This document shows positions 28,301-34,657 of a DNA stretch of 64,000 nucleotides, piece by piece. The stretch is taken from the NCBI RefSeq assembly GCF_001584145.1, contig NZ_CP013232.1, forward strand, positions 4,774,001-4,838,000, read 5' to 3'. The translations under genes were made by a program, and so were the position numbers. Positions within the stretch are counted from its first letter, which is position 1; every line of letters begins with the position of its first letter. This DNA comes from Collimonas fungivorans (GTDB lineage: Bacteria; Pseudomonadota; Gammaproteobacteria; Burkholderiales; Burkholderiaceae_D). The notes under the pieces were generated by a model. It did no database searches, was not told the DNA's origin, and was given only the letters and a program-made list of their open reading frames with translations.

Positions 28301-29602
28301 ACTGTTTGTGGTGCTCAAGCCGGTCGAGGTGGAGGTCGATAGCGAAGTCACGCCGCTGTTAGTCGTACTCAATCCTGTTGACGTCGAGGTGGACAGTGAA
28401 GCAATCCCGGTCGAAGCCGATGTCGACAGCGATGCCACGCTGCTGCTGGCGGTGCTCAGACCTGTGGAGGTCGACGTCGATAGCGATGAAACATTGTTGT
28501 TGACAGTGCTCAGGCCTGTCGAGGCCGAGGTCGATAGCGAAGTCACGTTGCTGTTAGTTGTGCTCAAACCAGTCGAGGTAGAAGTCGACAACGAGGCGAT
28601 GCCGGTAGATGTCGACGTCGACAACGATGCCACATTGCTGCTTACGGTGCTCAAGCCGGTCGATGCCGATGTGGACAACGAAGTCACACTGCTTTTGGTC
28701 GTGCTCAAGCCGGTCGACAGGGAAACGGTAACCGTCGACAGCTGAGAAACGTTCACCGCGTCGTTTTGCCCGACACCAGCGGCAACACCTGTGATAGTGC
28801 GATTGCCGACATTGACTTCCCCCGCAGAAGTCTGCGCCGCGCTCAGGCCGTAGGCTGTGTAACCTGTTTGCGCACCTACCGTGGTAGCCGAATTATTACC
28901 CAGCGCCACGCTGTTGGCGTTATTTGCAGTCGCGCCCGTGCCAATGGCGATGCCATTGACGACCGTTGTAGTCGCACCATTGCCGAAGACCATGGAGTTG
29001 GTAGCTGCAGCGGAGGTGCTGGATGCCTGTCCGATTGCAATCGACTGGTCGCCATTGGCGGTTGCGCCCGCCACGGTACCGCCGTTGCCGCCGCCGATCG
29101 CGACCGATGACGCTCCGGTGGTTACAGCGTCATTTCCCAGAGAGAAAGAACCTTTTCCGCTGGCCTTGGCGCCAGAGCCGATCGCGGTCGAACTGCCGTC
29201 TACTGCAGTAGCGGAGGCGTTGTTGCCTATCGCAATATTGTAGCCGCCGCCGCCACTCGTGGTCGCGCCGCTGCCCAAGGCCACGTCGGAGGTATTGGAG
29301 GCATTGGCGTTGAAACCTATCGCGGTTGCGTTGGTGCCGTTGGCAGTCGCCCGCCCCGTCCCGGCTGAGGTGCCGGCGCCAATCGCAATGCCGGTAGTGC
29401 TGGCCGTACCGACAGTCGAGCTGCTGCCGACATAGCTTGCCTGCGCCGTTGGCGCATAACCCGCCGCGGCCGCGGCCATGACGATAGCCGCTGCTGCCGC
29501 CACCGTTGACTTGCTGCGCTTGCCGCGCGCCGCAGTATTTTCGGAGACGGCAACCCAGGCGCCGAGCGCTTCGCTGTAGACGGTACGGTAAACTTTATTC
29601 AT
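19307..29602 (-). CDS. Very large trimeric autotransporter adhesin (YadA-like), copy C
   Basis: 3431 residues. ESPR leader MNKVYRTVYSEALGAW, signal end near AQA-SYVG (about residue 56), and a YadA head of about 230 residues (ATAIGFNANASNTSDVALG). The stalk spans about 285-2960, with a neck near 650. A C-proximal head follows with the TCGS/LCAQ cysteine pair near 3205-3225, and an anchor from about 3335 ending DFKLW, the usual aromatic end. Unlike A and B, the N-terminal head has no cysteine, and many stalk units are 14 residues (SLSTGLSTTNSNVS). A DUF4019-like gene starts the unit 122 bases upstream; a terminator follows. Fibre length would be extreme for the family. Confidence 0.93.
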   Translation of the reverse strand: MNKVYRTVYSEALGAWVAVSENTAARGKRSKSTVAAAAAIVMAAAAAGYAPTAQASYVGSSSTVGTASTTGIAIGAGTSAGTGRATANGTNATAIGFNANASNTSDVALGSGATTSGGGGYNIAIGNNASATAVDGSSTAIGSGAKASGKGSFSLGNDAVTTGASSVAIGGGNGGTVAGATANGDQSIAIGQASSTSAAATNSMVFGNGATTTVVNGIAIGTGATANNANSVALGNNSATTVGAQTGYTAYGLSAAQTSAGEVNVGNRTITGVAAGVGQNDAVNVSQLSTVTVSLSTGLSTTKSSVTSLSTSASTGLSTVSSNVASLSTSTSTGIASLSTSTSTGLSTTNSNVTSLSTSASTGLSTVNNNVSSLSTSTSTGLSTASSSVASLSTSASTGIASLSTSTSTGLSTTNSGVTSLSTSTSTGLSTTNSNVSSLSTSTSTGLSTANSNVSSLSTSTSTGLSTASSSVTSLSTSASTGIASLSTSTSTGLSTTNSGMTSLSTSTSTGLSTTNSNVSSLSTSASTGINSLSTSASTGLSTTNSNVSSLSTSTSTGLSTTKSSVTSLSTSTSTGLSTTNSNVASLSTSTSTGISSLSTSTSTGISTAQSGVTSLSTGLSTTVASLSTGITTAGLTVTGATTTHGIDNSGQKITNLAAGTAITDAVNVSQLNSLSTSTSTGLSTTNSNVSSLSTSTSTGLSTTNSNVASLSTSTSTGIASLSTSASTGVASLSTGLSTTNNNVISLSTSTSTGLSTTNSNVSSLSTSTSTGIASLSTSTSTGLSTTNSNVSSLSTSTSTGVASLSAGLSTTNSNVSSLSTSTSTGVASLSAGLSTTNSNVSSLSTSTSTGVASLSTGLSTTNSNVSSLSTSTSTGVTSLSTGLSTTNSNVSSLSTSTSTGLSTTNSNVSSLSTSTSTGVASLSTGLSTTNSNVSSLSTSTSTGIASLSTSTSTGLSTTNSNVSSLSTSTSTGVASLSTGLSTTNSNVSSLSTSTSTGVASLSTGLSTTNSNVSSLSTSTSTGVASLSTGLSTTNSNVSSLSTSTSTGIASLSTSTSTGLSTTNSNVSSLSTSTSTGVASLSTGLSTTNSNVSSLSTSTSTGIASLSTSTSTGLSTTNSNVSSLSTSTSTGIASLSTSTSTGLSTTNSNVSSLSTSTSTGVASLSTGLSTTNSNVRSLSTSTSTGIASLSTSTSTGLSTTNSNVSSLSTSTSTGVASLSTGLSTTNSNVSSLSTSTSTGIASLSTSTSTGLSTTNSNVSSLSTSTSTGIVSLSTGLSTTNSNVTSLSTSTSTGIASLSTSTSTGLSTNNSNVSSLSTSTSTGVASLSTGLSTTNSNVSSLSTSTSTGIISLSTSTSTGLSTTNSNVSSLSTSTSTGVASLSTGLSTTNSNVSSLSTSTSTGLSTTNSNVSSLSTSTSTGLSTTNSNVSSLSTSTSTGVASLSTGLSTTNSNVSSLSTSTSTGIASLSTSTSTGLSATNSNVSSLSTSTSTGVASLSTGLSTTNSNVTSLSTSTSTGLSTTNSNVSSLSTSTSTGIASLSTSTSTGLSTTNSNVSSLSTSTSTGVASLSTGLSTTNSNVSSLSTSTSTGIASLSTSTSTGLSTTNSNVSSLSTSASTGVASLSTGLSTTNSNVSSLSTSTSTGIASLSTSTSTGLSTTNSNVSSLSTSTSTGVASLSTGLSTTNSNVTSLSTSTSTGIASLSTSTSTGLSTTNSNVSSLSTSTSTGVASLSTGLSTTNSNVSSLSTSTSTGIASLSTSTSTGLSTTNSNVSSLSTSTSTGVASLSTGLSTTNSNVTSLSTSTSTGIASLSTSTSTGLSTTNSNVSSLSTSTSTGAASLSTGLSTTNSNVSSLSTSTSTGVASLSTGLSTTNSNVSSLSTSTSTGVASLSTGLSTTNSNVSSLSTSTSTGVASLSTGLSTTNSNVSSLSTSTSTGVSSLSTGLSTTNSNVSSLSTSTSTGVASLSTGLSTTNSNVSSLSTSTSTGVASLSTGLSTTNSNVTSLSTSTSTGIASLSTSTSTGVASLSTGLSTTNSNVSSLSTSTSTGVASLSTGLSTTNSNVSSLSTSTSTGVASLSTGLSTTNSNVSSLSTSTSTGVASLSTGLSTTNSNVSSLSTSTSTGVASLSTGLSTTNSNVSSLSTSTSTGVSSLSTGLSTTNSNVSSLSTSTSTGVASLSTGLSTTNSNVSSLSTSTSTGVASLSTGLSTTNSNVSSLSTSTSTGVSSLSTGLSTTNSNVTSLSTSTSTGVASLSTGLSTTNSNVSSLSTSTSTGVASLSTGLSTTNSNVSSLSTSTSTGVASLSTGLSTTNSNVTSLSTSTSTGIASLSTSTSTGLSTTNSNVSSLSTSTSTGVASLSTGLSTTNSNVSSLSTSASTGIASLSTSTSTGLSTTNSNVSSLSTSTSTGVASLSTGLSTTNSNVTSLSTSTSTGIASLSTSTSTGLSTTNSNVSSLSTSTSTGVASLSTGLSTTNSNVSSLSTSTSTGIASLSTSTSTGLSTTNSNVSSLSTSTSTGVASLSTGLSTTNSNVSSLSTSTSTGVASLSTGLSTTNSNVTSLSTSTSTGIASLSTSTSTGLSTTNSNVSSLSTSTSTGVASLSTGLSTTNSNVSSLSTSTSTGIASLSTSTSTGLSTTNSNVSSLSTSTSTGVASLSTGLSTTNSNVSSLSTSTSTGVASLSTGLSTTNSNVSSLSTSTSTGVASLSTGLSTTNSNVSSLSTSTSTGVASLSSGLSTTNSNVSSLSTSTSTGVASLSTGLSTTNSNVSSLSTSTSTGVASLSTGLSTTNSNVTSLSTSTSTGIASLSTSTSTGVASLSTGLSTTNSNVSSLSTSTSTGVASLSTGLSTTNSNVSSLSTSTSTGIASLSTSTSTGLSTTNSNVSSLSTSTSTGVASLSTGLSTTNSNVSSLSTSTSTGVASLSTGLSATTSNIGSLSTGLSTTISNVGSLSTGLSSTNSNVTSLSTSLQNSGVANYFKADGKLDGSDNAQVSAGSNSVAIGANSINQSVLGTDRINVVSVGSAGKERQIINVAAGTQNTDAVNLSQLNSLSTSTSAGLGSLSTGLSTTNSNVNSLSTSTSAGLSTNTSSINSLSTGLSSSTSNVNSLSTGLSNTNSNVSSLSTSTSSGISSLSTGISSLSTGLSTVTSLSTGLNNIANGATSLSTSLKPLVDGANAASANGSTIGATTIGGANSNGSVQTRGTSGTAVNNVNAATCGSVSGVDATGTGLCAQATKDGATAIGSNAQATDTNTTAVGFRALASQAGSVAIGYNARATGDPTVAIGNNALASGNNSVAMGAESQATANNSVALGAYSVADQANTVSVGSAGNERRITNVAPGVNPTDAVNVSQLHSVQNQIGTVQRIAYSGVAMSMAMAGAVTTALERGEGRMGVGIGSYQGYGALALQFRAKTSSGNNTWGVGVSTTGSVWGVSAGVDFKLW
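20740..28745 (-). repeat. Stalk repeat tract of adhesin copy C
   Basis: About 8 kb of tandem 18-, 14- and 11-residue Ser/Thr units, broken by a neck near 27570-27800. The commonest period joins SLSTSTSTGVA (11) with SLSTGLSTTNSNVS (14). It is among the longest coding repeat tracts one would expect in a bacterial chromosome and will be hard to assemble from short reads. Confidence 0.9.
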
Positions 29603-29724
29603 GAAAGACTCGATTCAAGATGTGGTGAGGCTTGCGACATGGGATCGGACCGATCGCGCAAGCGAGATCACATGGGAAAAATTGGGAAATAATTGAGAAG
29701 AGCTGTGGAAATGCCGGCGCGGCG

Positions 29725-30237
29725 TCATTTCGCTGCGGTCTCTGCCGGGCCGTACTGGTAGCCGACCGGCACCCAGCGCTGGTTCTGCCAGACCAGAGCA
29801 ACCTTTTCCCAGGCACGCGCCTTGGCATAACCGGATACAAAGGTGACGCTGGAAAATTCGCCGCGAGGCAGGCTGGGGTGATCGATCTGGTGCTCCATCG
29901 CCTGCCAGACGCGCTTGTCGGGTGCCGCGCCATACTGGTTGTGCATGGTGCCGATGTAAGCGACCCAGGCGGTGCGGTCGGACTGTTCTTTCATCAAGGC
30001 GGCGCTTTGTTCCCACATCTGCCCGGCCTGGCCGGCATCGGCCAAAGCCAGCCATTGCTTGGCTGCATCAATCGCGGCGTCGGCGGATTGCGCCATTGCG
30101 GCCCCCGACAACAGCATGCCTGCAGCAAATAACGCGAGCAGCTTCGCCTGCCTCAGTGACCAGCGGAACATGCTGCCCAGGATCCCGGCGTTATCGGACA
30201 TGGTTGTAATCGATATCATTTGATGCAATTTACTCAT
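29725..30237 (-). CDS. DUF4019-like secreted protein upstream of adhesin C
   Basis: 170 residues. A basic then hydrophobic segment (RQAKLLALFAAGMLLSGAAMAQ) forms a signal peptide ending near residue 50. The mature domain (AAKQWLALADAGQAGQMWEQS ... a C-terminal RWVPVGYQYGP) has the W-x-x-x-D-x-G and WxxxGY pattern of the DUF4019 family, whose function is unknown. The ATG at 30237 is favoured by an AAGGTG site, though it leaves a long n-region; internal ATGs would give a shorter leader. It is transcribed towards adhesin C, 122 bases away, with no terminator between, so a role in adhesin export or folding is possible but only inferred from position. Confidence 0.7.
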   Translation of the reverse strand: MSKLHQMISITTMSDNAGILGSMFRWSLRQAKLLALFAAGMLLSGAAMAQSADAAIDAAKQWLALADAGQAGQMWEQSAALMKEQSDRTAWVAYIGTMHNQYGAAPDKRVWQAMEHQIDHPSLPRGEFSSVTFVSGYAKARAWEKVALVWQNQRWVPVGYQYGPAETAAK

Positions 30238-31300
30238 CTTTTCACCTTGAAAATCTGACGTTCTATGACCAAAAAGAACTCGGCTTCATCGCATCAAAGA
30301 CAGGAGGTTCAAGTGACTTGGGCACTTGCCTCGACCTCGATTGAAAAATCTGGAGCTCAGGCATTTTGCCGGGCAGGCGGAATCCAGCCCCGCAACTTCC
30401 CTTATTTAAAATTAACAATATTGGACTTTATGTAACATTCTTTGATGTTCTAAGTTCTTCTTGCCCGCCGTTTGATCGCATCAAAAACAGTCAACCCAAA
30501 CTTGCATCCGGCCAGCCCTGCCGAGACTCCTGGCAGAAAAATGGAGGCATTGGAATTTGCGTAGTACCGATTTATGTCAAGACGATCAACACTTCATCCA
30601 TTGCTGCAAAATGAACATCAATAAATGTCCAAATTCATAATTTATTGCAGGTGCCAAATGTTAATTTCAATTAACATTTATGTCATCAAAATAAGTTCCC
30701 TAAAGTCGCCAATAAACAACGAATAAATTTGTATATGACGATGGATTTTTCCGGAAAAATCTCGATTTTCTTTGGTTTTTCCCACTATTTTTTCCTAAAA
30801 CATTCTCTAAGTGCTTATAAATACTGGATTTTATTAGATATACGAATCTGAAATGTTCATAGTCATAAATTTCCAAAAACACAAAAGGAATAAATGAAAA
30901 TAATTTGTTGCCGCGGAATAAAAACATGCTATATAGAAACAAAGTAACGCAATGTTTCCATTTGGAAATGATAAATAATGTTTCCTGATACCAAGAAATT
31001 GCAGTATGGGGAATTATCCGGTTGGAGATTGAAAGCGCGCTCCAGCGCAGCAGTTTTCCATCTGCAGGAAATGCTATTTTATCTAGCCGTAATTGCAATT
31101 TTATGCCCGGAGACAAGGAGAAGCGTTGAAGCTTGATCCACCATATGGCGCAGATGAAATGGCGAGACTGCGTTAGGCGCAGGACTAATTAAAGATTTTT
31201 TATTGCGTCACTGCAAGATGCCGCTTCGTCAATGGAAATGTAAAGTCGGCTATTAGCTGGCGCATGATTACGCCTTGACCACGCAGCCGGCCAAGGCAAT
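30238..31300. other. AT-rich, gene-poor control region upstream of the DUF4019-adhesin C unit
   Basis: About 1.1 kb clearly richer in A/T than everything around it, especially 30400-31060. Frames of 82 (plus) and 138 codons (minus) exist, but they lack ribosome sites, have no recognisable motif and use rare codons, so I do not call them. The region holds a 24-bp palindrome at 30656-30679. It may contain the promoter of the adhesin unit and could be a target of H-NS-like proteins; that is inference. Confidence 0.6.
30656..30679. promoter_or_regulatory. Perfect 24-bp palindrome, candidate operator
   Basis: AAATGTTAATT (30656-30666), two bases, AATTAACATTT (30669-30679). Arms of 11 bp match exactly. 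It sits about 420 bases upstream of the DUF4019-like start in the AT-rich region. The form suits a dimeric helix-turn-helix regulator; no U-tract follows, so a terminator is unlikely. Confidence 0.45.
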
Positions 31301-31333
31301 AAAAAACCCGCAACGACATGGTCATTGCGGGTT
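31301..31333 (-). terminator. Terminator of the YlqF-type GTPase gene
   Basis: On the minus strand aacccgcaatgac pairs with gtcgttgcgggtt (one mismatched or G-T pair) and ends in a T6 run, about 20 bases after the stop. It closely resembles the terminator at 19212-19249. Confidence 0.8.
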
Positions 31334-31353
31334 CATTGCAGAGTTGAAGCAGA

Positions 31354-32286
31354 CTATCTGCTGTCGTCCTGTCGATCGTTTTCCGCGTCGGCCTCGGCTT
31401 CAGCCTGGCGCCGTGCGATTTCTTCCTGGTGGCGCGCCAGCAAGGCGGCGCGCGTTTGCGGCGTTTCCAGGCTGATGCGGCCTAGCGCGCCGGTACGATA
31501 ATCCTGCAGCAAGGTATGCGCCGCCTTCTCCAGGTCAAGATCGCCGCCCTTCAGGCGGAAACCGCGCCGCACCGCCACGCCTTCGATCACGCTGACGCCG
31601 TCGATGCCTTCCGTTTTGATGCCGTAACGCGCAGCCAGCAAGGGCGCGTAGCGAATCAGCAGTTCATCGGCCAGGAATGTGGCGACCTCTTCTTCAATCA
31701 GGGCGTTGGTGCCTATGGCGTGGCTGGCGGCAAGCATCAGGCCGTCGCTCGGATGGGCGATCTTCGGCCACAGCATGCCGGGCGTATCGATCAGCACCAT
31801 ATTGTTGCCCAGGTACAGCCGCTGCTGCACCTTGGTCACGGCCGGCTCATCGCCTACCGCCGCCACACGGCGCTTGAGCAAGGCGTTCATCAATGTCGAT
31901 TTGCCGACGTTGGGAATGCCCATGATCATCATGCGCAAGGGCTTCAGCGGCGTGCCGCGGTGCGGCGCCAGGGTCAGGCACAAACCCGGGATCTTGGCTA
32001 CATCGGAAGGCTTCTTGCAGCTCAGCGCTACCGCGTGCACGTTTTTCTGGCTGTTGTAATAGGCAATCCAGGCCTGCGTCACGGCCGGATCGGCCAGGTC
32101 GCTCTTGTTCAGGATTTTCAGGCAGGGACGCTGGCGAAACACGCGCAGCTGCTCGATCATGGGATTGCAGCTGGCTTGCGGCAAACGGCCGTCGAGTACT
32201 TCGATCACGAGATCGACCTTCTCCATGGCTTCCGCCGCCTTCTTGCGGGCGGCGTTCATGTGGCCGGGGAACCATTGTATGGACAT
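31354..32286 (-). CDS. ylqF: Circularly permuted GTPase YlqF/RbgA type
   Basis: 310 residues with permuted G-motif order: NKSD (G4, residues 60-63), then GIPNVGKST (G1, about 122-130) and DTPG (G3, about 167). The opening IQWFPGHM is characteristic of the YlqF/RbgA family, which in Bacillus acts in maturation of the 50S ribosomal subunit. The C-terminal domain is Arg/Glu-rich. Transcribed alone with its own terminator; the gene upstream (deacetylase) is on the same strand 152 bases away. Assignment to ribosome assembly follows from the family. Confidence 0.93.
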   Translation of the reverse strand: MSIQWFPGHMNAARKKAAEAMEKVDLVIEVLDGRLPQASCNPMIEQLRVFRQRPCLKILNKSDLADPAVTQAWIAYYNSQKNVHAVALSCKKPSDVAKIPGLCLTLAPHRGTPLKPLRMMIMGIPNVGKSTLMNALLKRRVAAVGDEPAVTKVQQRLYLGNNMVLIDTPGMLWPKIAHPSDGLMLAASHAIGTNALIEEEVATFLADELLIRYAPLLAARYGIKTEGIDGVSVIEGVAVRRGFRLKGGDLDLEKAAHTLLQDYRTGALGRISLETPQTRAALLARHQEEIARRQAEAEADAENDRQDDSR

Positions 32287-32438
32287 GCGTTGTCTTGTCT
32301 GGCTAAAATAAACCGCTATTGTACGGACTTATTCCGGTTCCACCTCAATCCCGAGGCCGCACATTACCTGGCGCAGGGCGCTAAACCGCGCGTGGCCCGG
32401 TGCTTTCGGCGCTTTTCCATGGCTTTGCGGCAACACGA

Positions 32439-33377
32439 TTACTCGAGTTCGGCCAGCACTTTCAAATGCGCCACGGCGCTGCGGCCCAGCGCCGACAGGT
32501 TGTAGCCGCCCTCCAGGCAGCTGACGATGCGGCCCTCGGCATGCTCGGCGGCGACTTCCATGATTTGCCGGGTCAGCCAGGTATAGTCGGCCTCGACCAG
32601 GCCCATCTGCGCCATATCGTCCTCCCGGTGGGCGTCGAAGCCGGCTGAAACAAAGATCATCTGCGGCCGGTGCGCATTCAGCGCCGGCAGCCATTGCTCG
32701 GTCGCCAACTTGCGCACTACGCTGCCGTCGCTATAGGCCGGCACCGGGATGTTGACTGCATTGTCGCCTTCCGGCTCGGTGCCGCAATGGGGATAAAACG
32801 GGTGCTGGAAAAAACTGGCCATCAGCACGCGCGGATCGCGCGCAAAGATCTCTTCGGTGCCGTTGCCGTGATGGACGTCGAAATCGATAATCGCCACCCG
32901 CTCCAGTCCATGCGCTTCCAGCGCGTGGAGAGCGGCAAGCGCAATGTTATTGAACAGGCAAAAACCCATGGAATTGTGCGAGGTAGCGTGGTGCCCTGGC
33001 GGCCGCACCGCACAGAACGCGTTGCTGACCTCGCCCGCCATGACGGCGTCGGTTGCAGCCAGGGCCGCGCCGGCAGCACGCAGCGCTGCTTGCCAGCTAT
33101 GTCCATTGACTGAGGTATCGGGATCCAGCGGATAGAGGCCTGCCTTGCCGGCCAAGGCCAGGCTGTGCTCGCGCACCATGGCAATCATTCCGGCACTGTG
33201 CGCGAGTGCAAGATCGCCTTCCCGCGCCAAGGGAGGACTGCGGTAATCCAGCAACTGGTCGATGCGGCTGGCAATCAGCTGGTCTTCGATCGCCTGCAAC
33301 CTGGCCGGCGATTCCGGATGTCCGGGGCCCATGTCGTGCAGCTTGCAATCGGGGTGCGTATAGAAAGCAGTAGTCAC
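32439..33377 (-). CDS. Histone deacetylase family protein (acetylpolyamine/lysine deacetylase type)
   Basis: 312 residues of the arginase/deacetylase fold. Key motifs are PPGHHA (the catalytic His pair), IIDFDVHHGNG (Asp/His zinc ligands) and SAGFDAH (third ligand). These match bacterial class II-like HDAC homologues, which remove acetyl groups from polyamines, acetoin-related substrates or lysines; the true substrate cannot be read from sequence. It ends LEGGYNLSALGRS..., as is usual. Upstream lies a REP-rich gap separating it from the divergent moxR cluster. Confidence 0.93.
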   Translation of the reverse strand: MTTAFYTHPDCKLHDMGPGHPESPARLQAIEDQLIASRIDQLLDYRSPPLAREGDLALAHSAGMIAMVREHSLALAGKAGLYPLDPDTSVNGHSWQAALRAAGAALAATDAVMAGEVSNAFCAVRPPGHHATSHNSMGFCLFNNIALAALHALEAHGLERVAIIDFDVHHGNGTEEIFARDPRVLMASFFQHPFYPHCGTEPEGDNAVNIPVPAYSDGSVVRKLATEQWLPALNAHRPQMIFVSAGFDAHREDDMAQMGLVEADYTWLTRQIMEVAAEHAEGRIVSCLEGGYNLSALGRSAVAHLKVLAELE

Positions 33378-33434
33378 TTGATCTCGCAGTCTTGCTGAAA
33401 AAGGGGACGAACCTCATCAGTGTACCCAAGAACC

Positions 33435-33558
33435 GCGTAGGGTGGGCACAACGTGCCCACGCGTTACCGTGATATCCGAAGTACAGGCTGCCCCGACACC
33501 AAAGTGGCGATCCGCGCAAAGTGGATTCACGCGTAGGCACACTGTGCCCCACCCTACC
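33435..33558. repeat. Paired REP-like elements between deacetylase and moxR
   Basis: The left hairpin is gcgtagggtgggcac-aac-gtgcccacgcg (33435-33463). The right hairpin is acgcgtaggcac-act-gtgccccaccctac (33529-33558). The outer ends are inverted relative to each other, giving a 124-base BIME-like or MITE-like unit with GTAGGGTGGG termini. It occupies most of the gap 33378-33660. Confidence 0.7.
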
Positions 33559-33660
33559 AAACTCCCAAATTGAAGGTCAACAGACCCCAAGCCCCGGATC
33601 GCATTAAAAAAAACCATCACATTTCCACAAAGGAACTAGGTGAATCGCAGGGAAGTTTGT

Positions 33661-34635
<975 letters not shown>

Positions 34636-34657
34636 GGCGACGGCGGCCAAGGCCTTT

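Noticed and set aside
20709..28745. A 2678-codon plus-strand open frame opposite adhesin C
   Set aside because: Same artefact; no leader, no ribosome site, no known domain.
7720..28745. Regular repeats that might suggest CRISPR or satellite DNA
   Set aside because: Unit lengths are multiples of three in one open frame, spacers are absent and the product is a recognisable adhesin stalk.
30366..30614. 82-codon plus-strand frame in the AT-rich region
   Set aside because: No ribosome site, no recognisable domain and no codon preference like its neighbours.
30700..31116. 138-codon minus-strand frame in the AT-rich region
   Set aside because: TTG start without a ribosome site, no motif, composition follows the local A/T richness.
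30238..31300. Possible prophage or integrated element at the AT-rich region
   Set aside because: No integrase, transposase, tRNA or clear direct repeats; only composition differs.
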